A stretch of DNA of 64,000 nucleotides. It comes from Hypoxylon rubiginosum (taxonomy: Eukaryota > Ascomycota > Sordariomycetes > Xylariales > Hypoxylaceae). The position numbers and the translations under genes were made by a program. Location: positions 744,001-808,000 of the forward strand of contig CADCXA010000024.1 of the NCBI GenBank assembly GCA_902806565.1, written 5' to 3'. Below the pieces are notes generated by a model. It worked only from the letters and a program-made list of their open reading frames with translations, did no database searches and had not been told where the DNA came from. Below are positions 34,381 through 45,710 of the stretch, in pieces (position 1 is the stretch's first letter; each line of letters starts with the position of its first letter).

Positions 34381-35080
34381 GCTACGTGTCTACCTAGGTA
34401 CGTTCTAAAAGGTATGCTTAAAGAGGTAGGGAGGTTAGATTATTACAATTGCGATATTAACTCGTTAGAATCTGAGGAGTAAAAAATTTATTAGCCACTA
34501 GAACAACTAAGCTATCTCGAGCCTCATACATACAAGGCCCACGGGCGCTCGATGTGAGGTATGTTTGTATATATGTATGTGCTGAGCGGCAGCCTTGGTT
34601 CCCCTTACATGATGACGGGCATCTCATACGCAAACAAATGCAGTGCGATAGTATCGTACCTGCAGGCTCCAGGGTCAGTAGCAACGGGCAAATCTAGGGC
34701 CAATCCCAATCACAGCTGAGAGAGGTCGAAAGGTTGCTGACCGCCTACATATTACGGACCCAAGCATCTCACTGCAACCTTAGGTTAAGCAGGTGAGATA
34801 GTTCCCGGTGCTTTACATATTAAGGTAAGCCTGCAACTGGATGATGTCAGTATAGAACTTCTATAATACTATTCGCACACAGTTGAATAGTTCTCTGAAA
34901 AAGTTAACAAAACATTGTTCAGTTGTTCAGTTTACTTGTATAGAAAAGAAGCTTATAAATAACATTGCACGTGCAACTAAACAAACAACCCTTTTAAGTC
35001 TAAGCTGACGCGAGTAGAACGCGTTCAATCCCAAGTGAAATTGGGGGGCTGTTAGGTCCTGCTAGGTCCGTTAGGTAGCA

Positions 35081-35108
35081 CCTGAGTGCACCTGAGTGCA
35101 CCTGAGTT
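35081..35108. repeat. Tandem CCTGAGTGCA array
   Basis: A 10-bp unit is repeated twice perfectly plus eight bases of a third copy. It lies about 200 bp upstream of the BUB2 start and just right of TAGGTCC direct repeats. Confidence 0.85.
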
Positions 35109-35124
35109 CCCCAGACTAGCCCAA

Positions 35125-35129
35125 CCAAT
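35125..35129 (+). promoter_or_regulatory. CCAAT box upstream of BUB2
   Basis: CCAATCAG, a good match to the CBC/HAP complex site, lies 175 nt upstream of the BUB2 ATG within a string of AGCCCAACCA-like repeats. The position suits a fungal promoter; function is inferred only. Confidence 0.35.
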
Positions 35130-35303
35130 CAGCCCAACCAGCCAACCTTTTTCTATGCCCTGCCGTTTTAATACTGTACGTGATCGTCACATCTACAACA
35201 CCAGAATAAACGCCGACATGCTTAATCGTCCCCGACGATAGCCCTAACTCTACCGTCTCCGTATTTGCTATAGCTGTTACTTTTTTTTTATCGGCCAGTT
35301 GAC

Positions 35304-36839
35304 ATGTCTAGCCCATCACGGGAACCCATCCCGCCTGCTGCGCAGCCGTCGCAGCTGTCGCAGCCATTGCAGCCCTTCAACAACTTCTCCTTCACCACCC
35401 AACTGCACGCGCCGCCTTCGCCGCATACTCATAGGGTTCTGCGCAAGCTGCAATCCGCACATAACCTCGGCGCAGCTGCGCGAAACTCGAGTCAGGGCTC
35501 GTTAATATCCCAGCAGATCCTCCAAGAAAGTAGTCCATCGCCTTCATTACGTGGTGCCCTCAACCGATCTCCCCAAAGAAACAGAGCAAACTCCGATGCG
35601 GCGACACCCCCATCCGTCCCGTCGGTATTTCCGAATAATATTTTGATGTCCCTAAACAGCAAAAGATCCGCCTTGAGTAGGACTTTGAAAGCGGTAGACA
35701 CCATGTCTCTGGACAGACTGGTTCGAGAGGGACCTCCGGATGGAGATGTAGAGGGCGCTTTGGAGAGCGCGCGTCTTAAGGTCTTGGACCAGGGCATTCG
35801 CAGCGACGGTGATGGCATGGTGCGATAGTTTCTCGCAACAGGATCCCATGACAACCAAGCTAACATCTACTAGTCGCGAACCAGAATCTACGTCTGGCTC
35901 ATATTCCTCGACGCGCCGATTCTCAACACGGATGAATATCTTGGTCTCATCCACCGAGGCGCCTCTCCGGCCTATGCCAAGATCCGAAACGACACCTTTC
36001 GAACTTTGACCACCGACCCCCTCTTCCGCCGCCGCGTTAGCGAAGCGAGCCTGATCCGTCTTCTGAACGCCATCGCGTGGAAGCTCCACGATGCGAAGGA
36101 GGAGCGTCGCCCTACGAGCAGCCGACAATCTCTCGTCCCGGCCGATAGTGTCAGCAGCTCTCGTAGCGACGTCTCGCAGACGGACACTTCTTCTTCCGCT
36201 GCAAAGAACCGTGCCCGCGCCCTTACGCTCACGACGGAAGACTCCGATGCTACTGCGTCGGAACCGGGAACCTACGTGCAAGGCATGAACGTGCTGGCTG
36301 CTCCGTTCTTGTATGCTGCTCGAAGCGAAGTCGAAGCCTTCTCGGCCTTTCACACGCTCCTTACCAAAGAATGCCCCGGATACATTAGAGGAGCAATGGA
36401 TGGTGTCCATCGCGGCTTGGCACTAGTCGACAAGGTGTTGTCGATCGTTGATCCCAGACTAAGCACTTACTTGACCACTAAAGGTCTATCGGCGGAGATC
36501 TATGCTTTCCCGTCTGTCCTCACGCTCTGCGCGTGTACTCCTCCTCTACCGGAGGTGTTGAGACATTGGGACTTCCTCTTTGCGTATGGACCGCACTTAA
36601 ACATTCTCTGCATCGTCGCCCAGCTCGTCATGATGCGCTCTGAGCTCCTTACTTCTATCAAGTTCGTACCAGACACGGCTAAAAAATCTTAACAAACTGC
36701 TGACATGAAAATTAGCCCTAACAAACTCCTCCGATCATTCCCGGCTCTGCGAGCAGAACAGGTCAAGCGAACAGCGCTAGCCATTATCAAGATGATACCC
36801 GATGACGTGTACGCCGAGATCGTAAAGCACGCTCTATAA
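35304..36839 (+). CDS. BUB2: Bub2/Cdc16-type TBC GTPase-activating protein
   Basis: GAP subunit of the Bub2-Bfa1 (fission yeast Cdc16-Byr4) complex, which restrains the Tem1/Spg1 GTPase at the spindle pole body and so controls mitotic exit and septation. Three exons (35304-35819, 35874-36661, 36716-36839; 54-nt introns) give 475 residues. The TBC domain starts near residue 173 with SRTRIYVWL, as in Bub2 orthologues. It carries the arginine-finger motif IRNDTFR (Ile209, Asp212, Arg215) and the glutamine-finger YVQ (306-308), followed by GMNVLAAPFLYA and the conserved ECPGYIRGAMDGVH. Skipping the second intron would lose the true C-terminus, which ends in YAEIVKHAL. Two additions are notable: a Ser/Pro-rich N-terminal extension of about 130 residues and a Ser-rich insert of about 60 residues (about 247-303) between the two catalytic fingers. 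Confidence 0.93.
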
Positions 36840-38201
36840 TTTACTCTCGCAAGATCAAAGCTATCCCTCGAAGCGACGACGATACGACCCATCCTACACC
36901 CTTCCACCTACTTCAACTCTTGTACCAACAGCCTACGATACTCAACTAAAAGGGGCTCGGGATTTCACGAAACGATACTACATTTGATGACTTGGTTCCT
37001 TCTTTTCAAGGGGGAACTGCTCGAATGATAACATTCAATAACCTATAGGGTTTCTCTCACGAGATCCGGGGAAAAGAAACACTATTTTGCATACGAACGG
37101 TTGCATAAGGGAAAAAAAATAAAAGGGGGGGAAATCCCTGTATTTATATTCTATGACCATGGACGACCGGGAGAAAAAAAGAGAAACCAGGTTCACGGGG
37201 TCACGACGTTACGAATTTTGCATGTTTTTACGAAAAGGGAAAAAAAGGACCGGATTACTATAGATATGTTGATTGCTTTGTACTGGTATTACGCTTACGC
37301 GCGAATGAATCTTAATAATTGGCAAGCTATCTGCGTGCTGTGACTCTCTACTTTTGACATAACTTGATTCTTCTGAAGTGGCGATTTTGATACCTTGGTG
37401 ATGGTCTGCTTAGTACCTATGTACGTGGCTAATGAGCTAATGAGGTGTTGTATGCGTGGTCGACGCTGGTTTCGCTCATGACAGCTAACCAGACCAGTGT
37501 TGCGGACGGGGAATCTGATACTCGATAAATTGAGCCCTCCATAGTCGGTTTAAATTGTAAGGGATCCCGGGAAGGGCTGGCTATGTAGTTTGATAAACCG
37601 GTTTCCTCCCCCTTTCTGCCCCCCTTGCCCTCATCCCTTGAGCACACACGCCTTCGTCCCTCTCCTCCCTAGAGGGGCCCCAGTGTCTAGACGCAGGCCT
37701 GAAACGTGTAGGCGAGGAGCACGTACCGTGATATATCGACGTTCAATTCCACGGGCTGGATGGTTCCGCTGTAGTAAGAGAAAAAAAGGGGAGAACTTGC
37801 ACCAGCTACCGCGGCCTAGTCACTATGCAGACGGTACGTACGAGTGACACTTCGCAGCTAGTGAGTTGCCCATTCCATAATACATCGTCGCGTGGTCTAC
37901 ACGCGGAATCCCATATTCAAAATTGAATATGCACAGATCAATCAAGGGCTGCCAGGAGGCCATTGGGCAATAGTGTTTAAACATTAAATAGACGTCTATC
38001 CCATCTATCTTTTTCGAGATGCCTTCCTATTCACTCTCTATCTACACTCATTCTATCATCCTCTATTCACTCTTTTATTCCAAAGCATTCGTTTCTTCCC
38101 CATCTATTATATATCGATATATAACCGCCGGAAGCCTTTTACTTCATCTATTACAATTATTCATCCTGTCGTGACTCGTTCGATCTAGATTCATATTCAA
38201 A
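36840..38201. other. Intergenic, BUB2 to secreted-protein gene
   Basis: No supported gene. There are purine-rich AAAAGGGG runs around 37.11-37.25 kb and a CT-rich 170-bp stretch (about 37.98-38.16 kb) before the next gene, the usual look of a fungal core promoter. Confidence 0.5.
38108..38123. promoter_or_regulatory. TATA-like palindrome
   Basis: TATATATCGATATATA, a perfect 16-bp palindrome, lies 79 nt upstream of the secreted-protein ATG inside a CT-rich tract. It can serve as a TATA element; this is inferred from position and composition. Confidence 0.4.
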
Positions 38202-39013
38202 ATGCTCGCTCTTTCGCTTCTGCTGTTGCCGTTATGCGGACTACCGATCTCCGCGCGAGGAGTTTATGCCCGCGACTCCCTCCTACAATACAAGAGGCAA
38301 GCGGCCACTTGCGAGTCGACGTACGGAGCTGGCTCGGAGCCGTGCGGTGGTGACGATAGTGGCTTTTGCTTCAGTCCTAGTCAAGGCCAGGTATGTGAAG
38401 CATGCACCTACTGAGGACGCTGGAGATGCTGACTTCCGAACAGACGTGTTGCGCAACAGATAGCGGATTTTGCGACGCGGGGAGATATTGCGCGCCTGTG
38501 GCAGGCTTCTGTTGTCTCGAGGGAGAGGATCTGGAAACATGCGCGAAAAATGCCGGGTTTGAGCTTCCGATCTCCGTCTCGAATGCGACAGCAACAGCGA
38601 CAGCGACAGGAACATCGACATATCCGGCCATCCTTGGAACGTCTGAAGTGACAACCGTACCCGGCCCCACTGAGACGGTGGTCCCTATCCTCAAGCAGTC
38701 GTCGACGGTAACCGCAACAGCGATACAAAATGTCACGTGCGGATTCGAATTCGCTACCTCGGCCAGCTCGATGCCAAAGCCGGTAGCCGCGAGACCGTCT
38801 ATACTGTCTGCTTCAACGGTACCTACTATAACGGCACCAACCACCCCGACTGCACAGACTGTACAGTCCGTACCGACTGCGATATCGAACGCGAATGGAA
38901 CATCACCATCCCATCCCTTCGTAGAAGTCTCCTTCGCTGTACAGCGAGCTTGTACTTCAGTTGGGTTGATGAGGATGATTGCGGTGATTGCTGCTTCGAT
39001 TACGTTCTTCTAA
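38202..39013 (+). CDS. Small cysteine-rich secreted protein, probably GPI-anchored
   Basis: 252 residues, two exons (38202-38390 and 38444-39013) with a 53-nt intron (GTATGT donor, CAG acceptor). The intron falls inside the Cys-rich domain and keeps it in frame (GQ|TCCATDSGFC). Residues 1-20 form a clear signal peptide. A Lys-Arg Kex2-type site at 31-32 precedes the mature protein. Ten cysteines lie at 37-96, including CC pairs at 65-66 and 86-87. Then comes a Thr/Ser/Ala-rich linker with NxT/S sites (NATA, NVTC, NGTS) and a hydrophobic C-terminus (MIAVIAASITFF) suiting GPI attachment. I do not recognise a named family; a cell-wall protein or effector-like role is plausible. Its stop is only 151 nt from the convergent ADIPOR gene. 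Confidence 0.8.
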
Positions 39014-39164
39014 AGTCGAGCTTGAGTTCCAGACAGGGCTGATTGAAAAGGGGTTCGCGTGGGATTATCGTCGTCGTAATTTAATGGTTATTTGGGCGTT
39101 AACTAATGGCATAATTACATAAGGTCAAGATCTGCGCAGCATGCTGCTGATTTGAAGGATATGT

Positions 39165-40794
39165 TTAGTAGTTTGGGCATCCCTCTTGTGCGCGTTGGAA
39201 AGCGCCAGAGAAAAACTCTTGCATAGCAACATAATGGAAGAGGATTCCACCAAGTACGGCAAACTATGTACCACGTTAGTTCTGAGAATAAGAAATATTT
39301 GATTTTGTTACTTACGTGCCATAAATTGTGAGCATTACCACAGTAGTCAAAGGCTCCGGGGAACCATCGCTCCGGAACTTTGCTTGCGTAGACGCAGGCG
39401 CCAATAACATATACGGCAAGAGATTTTAGAAGATTGGATCCCGTGTAGAAATCGAAAGCCCAAGCTGGACCTCGGGTTAGAACAATCTGGAAGATCGGCA
39501 TAAATCCAGTGGCCCCTAATCCCACGAAGAAGCCCACTCTTAACCATGCCATATCCTGGCCGTTGAACCTGGGATGCCACGGGAGGATAGTGCCGGCAAT
39601 ACCGAGAACGGCAGTTGCTGTTATATACGTCCATCGACTAACTGGTTCGCAGTAGAAAGCGGTATACTCGGTCGTCATAATCGATGCGGCAATGAGTAAT
39701 GAGATACCAGTATAGTCGATGCAGGCGAAGCGTTCCATCAAAGTCTGGTCCGCGACGCAGTTCATAGTGTGCCAGATGGTGCTGCAGACCAAACACTTGC
39801 AAGCTGCAAAAAAGAAAATAGCAGCGATAAATACATCCGTCTTCGTATATAGGGAGAAATTCGCAGATGTCGGGTAGAAATAGAAAGCAATAGCCAAGAC
39901 CAACATCAAGCCGAGAGCATGGGACCAAATGTTGACCATTTCATTCGAAACGCCAAACATTGAGCGAACGCAGCCGAGCTTGGACTCGGAAAATCGATAG
40001 CCGCTTAGAATGTGAGGATTGATCCTCCACGGTACTGGTAACTCATCATACTTGAGTAGTCCTTGCTCCCTAGCACGAGTGACGGCTCTCTGAATGTTTT
40101 CCTCGAGAGTTTCAGCGGCACGCCAAGCTCGCTCGATACTGTCGTCCACCACACTGCGAGTACGCTCCAAACTTTCGTTGACTACTCTTCGGCTTTCGCC
40201 CATCAAGCTTTCGGCGGCATCGGCGGCATTCGCAAACCCTTGATCGCGGAACTTCAGGGCTCGGCTTTCAAAGTCTGTAAGCATGCCGTCGAGGAGCTCA
40301 ACACCAACCCGTGCCTGCTCGTTCACCGAGCCCGCCGCGGCTAAGGCTTCGTGGTATCTCGTGTCTAGAGTCTCGACCATAACCTGCAGCCGCCGTCGGC
40401 CGGCACCAATGACTTCTTCCGAGACTTGCGAGCACCGCTCTCGGACCGCCTGGAGGGTAGTGAAGGTTTTGCCGATACTCGCGTCGACGTCAATAAGCTC
40501 GCTGTAGTTTTCTAGGTACTCAAGCCGTCTTTCTAATTCCGAGAGGAACAAATCGACCTATCTCAGTTAGAGAACTCATATTCGGAAAACGGTCATATTC
40601 ATGGTATGAACCTTAAGCAGCAGTCCTTCTTCTCCATCCATGATTTGCTGGACTACGGAATGGCGTCTCCGAGGCATAAAGGAGGAATGGCGTCTACGCT
40701 GTCTCGGCCTATTCTCCGGTTGAGCTGAGCTAGAACTTATGGCTTCCGGCTGGTCCTGGAGAGACCCGAAAGCGAAAGAGGAGGTGCAAGACAT
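39165..40794 (-). CDS. ADIPOR/haemolysin III family membrane protein, IZH3-like
   Basis: Seven-transmembrane progestin/adiponectin-receptor family protein, 507 residues, like yeast Izh3. Three exons in phase: 40794-40612, 40557-39316 and 39263-39165; introns 54 and 52 nt. The N-terminal 230 residues are cytosolic, with a basic Arg-rich stretch (RPRQRRRHSS, PRRRHS) and a long heptad-like helical region (about 64-230). The membrane domain starts after PWRINPHILSGYR and includes the expected zinc ligands: His324 in TIWHTMNC, a candidate Asp342 in CIDYTG, and His471/His475 in AHNLWH. The last intron begins right after that motif; only splicing gives the correct final helix (FAVLGGILFHYVAM). Reading through gives an unrelated tail. 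Izh proteins are tied to zinc and sterol homeostasis. It is divergent from the THOC5 gene and convergent with the secreted-protein gene. Confidence 0.92.
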
Positions 40795-41882
40795 TGTGGA
40801 GGAAGTCGAGGAAGTCAAGAAAGTTAAAGTTGAAGCTGAAGTCTCAAGATAAAGGAAGCAGAAGGTAAAGCTCGTTGGTGCCAGCGGATAATATGGCACG
40901 GACAGGGCTCGGACAAGTCTACGCTGTCAGATGTCCCTGCATGAAGCGGGTGCCACCTCAACTATGCAGATGCCAGAGGCAGAGGTAGCCAGTTGAATTG
41001 TAGGAATGCGCAATACCGGCCAAAGATTGGCCCTGGTGCTGCTCTGATGGGCAATGGTAGAAAGACACTGGAAGCAAAGTGGCGGAGAAATGACCTTCAC
41101 ATGTGGAGGATAGTCGATGCTATTGGTTTGGCGGTAAGTCAAGGGAGCAAAACAATCGGACAAGACGGGAGGACCTCAGCTTAGATAAGATCGGAACCTC
41201 AAGGGCTGGCTGATCCCCATAGCCGGGACACTAACGCGACTCGGGGTACACGATGGATACGTGTAGTAGAGAGTAATGACGTGCCTCTCCGTGGCTATAT
41301 CTTGGTCATCCAGCGATTTGTTTTACCGGTGGGTTTGATTCGGGATGTATTTTTATACACTTTAGACGGTATCAAAATAAACTTGAAGAATTACGGCATC
41401 ATCGGAGCGACTTAAGCTCACGAGATTGCGTCGGTATCGTTGTACATGTACGAAGTACGAGCTGAAGCGTTGGACGAGCCCGGTCCAATTTCCTAAATAT
41501 GCATGTCAACCAATCACGACATTGAAGAGCGCGGGGCGTAGGTCCACCAGAGCGGGAAAACGGTGATAGGAATATCCGGACTTGGGTCTGTGCGACCTAT
41601 ATACTTAGGTACTTCTCACAGACCCGCACAACCTAAACGATTAGCGCTGAAGGAGTCTTAGGTAAGGCTGAAAGCTGGACGAAACAACAAACATTTCTGA
41701 TTGGTCATATCTACAACAGCTCTAGCAACGGAAAGCACGGTAGACAAACATCCAGATCGTGAAGCATACCAAGCTTATTGAGAATTAACCGCCAGGCCAA
41801 ATACGACATCCTGTCAAGTTAGCAGCTAGAGTTTAAGCTCAATCTTCCATCTCTTACCTTCACAGATCTCTCCTCCCTCAAA
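40795..41882. other. Divergent promoter region, ADIPOR and THOC5 genes
   Basis: 1.1 kb shared by two divergent genes. A CCAAT motif (CAACCAATCACG) lies at about 41.51 kb, and the last 50 bases before the THOC5 ATG are CT-rich. No open frame of interest. Confidence 0.5.
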
Positions 41883-42772
41883 ATGACGATCGACGTCGAG
41901 ATTGTAACCGATCCGAACCTCTCAACTGTGCTGGACGCCTCCCGCGATGCACGTCTTCAAGCATTGAGTCTAGTCGATCAGATCGCGGCAGCCGAGCCCG
42001 GTGACAGTTCCTCTCCAGAAGTCCAACAAGAGACCTCCAAGCAACAAAAGCGCCTCATCACCAACCTTGCGCAACTCCGCGGCCTCCACCGCGCCGCCTA
42101 CTTTGGCGCCCGCCAGACGAAATCGCAGACATCCGAAGCGCGCCAGGAAGTCGACCGTCTACATCTACAACTCCAAAACCTATACTACGAGCAACGACAT
42201 CTGCAAGGGGAGATCAAGGCCTGCGAGTCATATGAGTCAGTGGCCACTAAAGCTCCTAGTCTCAGCAACGTCTCTACTACATCAAGACCAGTGTCTACAG
42301 CAACCCAGTTTCCTCAGACCAGTTCCAAGAGCCCGAAGCCGGGCTTCACTTTTCCATCAACGGAAAAAGTGATCTACAAGAATTACACCGTGCCGGCTAT
42401 CAAACTCGCACAAGAGCTAATTGAACTTAGCCACACTTACCAGCAACTTCCGCTCGTACCGCTCGAAGAGTTTCTCGCTCTTAAACCCGACCACGCCGAC
42501 GATGACGAGCACGCCCTGATGATTGCGCGGATCGAGCACGAACGAAGCGAACGCGAGGCCCTGGAACAGAAGCGCATGGAGCTTCTCAAGCGGAAACAGA
42601 AACTGATTGCGGATAACAAGAAGAGGAAGGACGACCTCGCGAACCTCGACAAGGAACTCGAAAAGTTCATTGATGTACGTCGATCTTTGATGGCCGCTTG
42701 GGGAGATAAACATTGCTCATCTACAAATAGGCTGCGAAACCAATCCAGAAGCTGTTCGACAAGAACGTCTAA
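41883..42772 (+). CDS. THO complex subunit THOC5-like (Fms-interacting protein family)
   Basis: Nuclear subunit of the THO/TREX complex, which couples transcription to mRNP assembly and export. Two exons (41883-42674, 42731-42772) with a 56-nt intron give 277 residues. The protein is almost entirely helical. Residues 50-115 match the family core, with RLITNLAQLRGLHRAAYFGAR and LQLQNLYYEQRHLQGEIKAC; LEEFLAL follows at about 199. The C-terminal 70 residues form a Lys/Glu-rich coiled coil (IEHERSEREALEQKRMELLK). The second exon adds only 13 codons (AAKPIQKLFDKNV), matching the expected end; reading through the intron gives an unrelated Ser/Arg tail. Fungal members are short compared with the 680-residue animal protein, so the length is normal. 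Confidence 0.9.
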
Positions 42773-43937
42773 TCTACATATGCTGTTAGGATTTGGAAGT
42801 TGGCTCATGAAGCCCTCACTAGTGGTTATTCTAACCGTTTGAGTCTAGGCGAGGCCATAAAAAATAGGCACGGGGTAAGAAGCTTTCCTTCTGAATTTCT
42901 GTGGAAATCCCCCTTTCTAACATTTCGCTGTTATAGAACAAGATTGAACTCGCTTGTCTGCCCGTTTGCCAGCTAGAGAGACGTGGCCTTGTCGCAACAA
43001 GGCTAAGGCGCATTACCTTACCTCCCAAATGATAGTAGGGAGGAGAACTTACCCGGCTTAATCTGGAGGATGAATGGATCGAGACAGGGGATCTTAAGGG
43101 ATTTACAGACAATCCCATGGGTGAAGAGTTCTCAGTCGGGCATGGGTATTACACTATCTGGCAAAGGACTCAGCGAATGTTAACTCAGCTTGGATTGCTA
43201 CACCTCAAGCCATGTAAAACGGATCAAGACTTTATATGGTGAAGGCGATTGAGACATCCAGTTATCTAGCGATACCCACGATAAAATGCAAGATACTAGG
43301 CAGCAGCGTTGTGGGATGTGTACAACATGAAGTACTAAATTTACACCAGATCCTCTAGAGGCACTAGACGTATCAGAAATCATGAAGAACTTGACTTACG
43401 CACATTCACCCGGACTATGATAGAGCCGTAGTATTTCCGCGAGATATCATATGCATGTGAAGCCCTAGAGATAAGATCTGGACCAAGAGGTTGATTTATT
43501 ATACCGCAGCGTAGTTGCGATTACCTCATATGTTTCTCAACTGAGCTGTCTATAACATATCAGATTCTACAGCTAGCTGTGATACATACCTATGACAAGC
43601 TGTCGCGGGACTCCTGTGTCAAGTCATAGGGTCTATAACAGCGACAGTGGTTCTTACACGACTTGGAATGGAAACTACCCGCAGGTGAATTGATTGGCCC
43701 ATGCTTAAAATCTGACAGGGCTTGGTATTAATGAAAGTGTAGAAACGCGTATCCGTAAGAGGAACGCGTCTCGCGAAATGACGGAGTCTTATATCAGCCC
43801 GTCGCCAAGAAGAAAAAAGCACGTAGGCATTATATTTCGATAAGCCTTGCCGAGGACCCCTATGTAACGAAGGTATGGGTAGATATTCGCCTGGTCTGGA
43901 TTCCCGAACCGAAACCCCAGACCATCGCAATACGTAA

Positions 43938-43962
43938 AGGGTTAGGGTTCGGGTTTGGGGTT
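43938..43962 (+). repeat. Degenerate telomere-like run
   Basis: AGGGTTAGGGTTCGGG followed by TTTGGGG makes about four near-copies of TTAGGG. It sits 1.7 kb left of the A+T island. It may be an interstitial telomere-type sequence; it is too short to be an active telomere. Confidence 0.7.
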
Positions 43963-45297
43963 CCCTCCCTTATACGGACAGGGGACAGCAAACGGGGGGG
44001 CTAATGAAAGGTGTTTTATACGCGGATAACCTTTTCTTAGTTAGCAGTTTTTACCCCCTACTATGTACAATACCTACCAAGCGACGGATGCGAAAGTGTC
44101 AGGCCTGCACAAAAGTCCGTGCGAACGAAACCCATCTCGGGTCTGGTGCGTTCTCGCAATGGGATCAAGAAATTTTTGCATGTATCGTACTATGTAATAC
44201 TATGTAAGTGACGGATCCAGATCGACGGTGGGCCAGTAATCTCGACTGACAAATAAACGTGGGTTCTCGGCTCCGCGCCGGCCAATCAGAATAGCCCGAG
44301 CCGCACGTTAAATTAGTTCGCGCGGGTCGCCTGTCCCTAAAGAAACATGGGCTGAACGCTTGTATTGTATTGCTAGACCGGGGTCATGTGCCATCGAGCC
44401 AAGGAGAGAAGAAAGGCTCAATCTCTTCCCAGTACCCATGTATCCATTATCCCACTATCCACTGGCAATTTGTACCTTACTGTACTACGTGATACAGCAT
44501 CCTTTTGTCGTCGGCGGCCTCCACACGGCGGTCCTGCATAATATGCATGCATTTTGCGTTGCTGGCGTGTAGTCGTCGTAGTCGTGTATCATAATGTGTA
44601 TGATGGCTTCTCGAGGTTTTGCTGCTACATATATAGTTATGAAAAATAGACTGATTTTTATGCCGTATGTAAGAGCATCATTGAGATCACCACCAGGGGT
44701 TATCCTGATGTCCCGTTTCAAGATAGAAAATGGGGGCCTATCGGTTTGAGGAGCGGACGCAGTTGATTCGACCAAAAAACACGATTGGATGGTGTTGAAA
44801 AGAGTTCTGCTTTGGGCAATTTGGCTTCAAACTGTGCAATGCCATTCGCGAAAAAATAAACCCCGCTGTAAGCTGGAGCACGTTGGAGCTCTGGAGCACT
44901 CTGGAGCACTGCACTGCACCAATATTGGCACCGACTGGCCCTTGCTGCACTGTGCGCTACTATGCTACTATGCTGCTAGGCTTCAGGATTAAGCCCAAGG
45001 TCCATTTCGTACCGAAATACGAAAATCTCGGTACATTTGAATCGCAATACCACCTATCGATGGTACGCTGCCAGGCTGCGTGAGGTCGGCAAAAGATACA
45101 AGGTAAAATTAAGAAAGATGTACTTGCAATTATCCGAGTTATCGTGGGGTTTTTGGGGTCATTGGATTTCTTCAGGGTCTCGACGCGCATATGACGTTCA
45201 CTTACTATACGAGGCTCACCGTCAGATAAAGAAACAATACCTAGGCAATAGGTAATAGCAGCAAACACGGAAACGTGGCATGACGGCGCCATTGGGC

Positions 45298-45325
45298 AGA
45301 ATCCAGAATCCAGAATCCAGAATCC
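45298..45325. repeat. Four tandem copies of AGAATCC
   Basis: A perfect 7-bp unit is repeated four times in gene-free DNA, about 330 bp left of the A+T island. Confidence 0.85.
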
Positions 45326-45685
45326 AGATAGGTAAATCTCATAACATCCCACTACTATGTAGGGGCTCTCGCCCGCAATCCTGACGTTGGCTACCCGATT
45401 GCAGCTAGAACCGTGACCGATGACGAGGTACGGGCTGACGACTGGTTGGTTGGCAGTGCGTGGCTAAACAAGGAAACAAGCCACCGTGGCCCACGCACGC
45501 AGCACATACATGTGTATGATGTGTATGCACCAGTGATGTCGAGCTGCAGGAGGATAGCTTCAGCAGCGCAAGCCTACCTACATTATGGGGAGGGGGGGGT
45601 GTTTTGTCACGATTACCGTAACCGTGACCTGGGGTGGTTATAGTGACCAGATAATTATTATAAGGAATAAATATCCAGTCTAATT

Positions 45686-45710
45686 GGTTATTATATTTAA
45701 TATAATAACC
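45686..45710. repeat. 25-bp palindrome at left island boundary
   Basis: Two 12-bp arms, GGTTATTATATT and its exact reverse complement, flank one central base. It is followed at once by the last GC-rich remnant before the island (CTGCGGGGTGACC). The last ten bases, ATAATAACCC with the next base included, recur inverted as GGGTTATTAT at 57974-57983 on the right boundary. Confidence 0.75.

Larger units (their letters stand above)
32687..35303. other. Divergent intergenic, sulfate permease to BUB2
   Basis: This is the promoter side of both genes. It contains a telomere-like 7-mer triplet near 33.45 kb, a 74-codon A+T-rich open frame at 34156-34380, a purine tract followed by TGTTAGG at about 35.04-35.06 kb that resembles a retroelement polypurine tract and LTR start, and a 10-mer tandem array. 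No confident gene. Confidence 0.5.
42773..45649. other. Gene-poor stretch left of the A+T island
   Basis: No supported gene. It contains a telomere-like G-rich run near 43.95 kb, a block of TGGAGCAC/CTGCACTG repeats near 44.87-44.93 kb, an AGAATCC array near 45.3 kb and a G-rich run near 45.59 kb. Base composition is ordinary up to about 45.65 kb and then changes abruptly. Confidence 0.5.

Noticed and set aside
38377..38844. 155-codon minus-strand frame rich in Val/Ala
   Set aside because: It is the antisense shadow of the Thr/Ser/Ala-rich second exon of the secreted protein.
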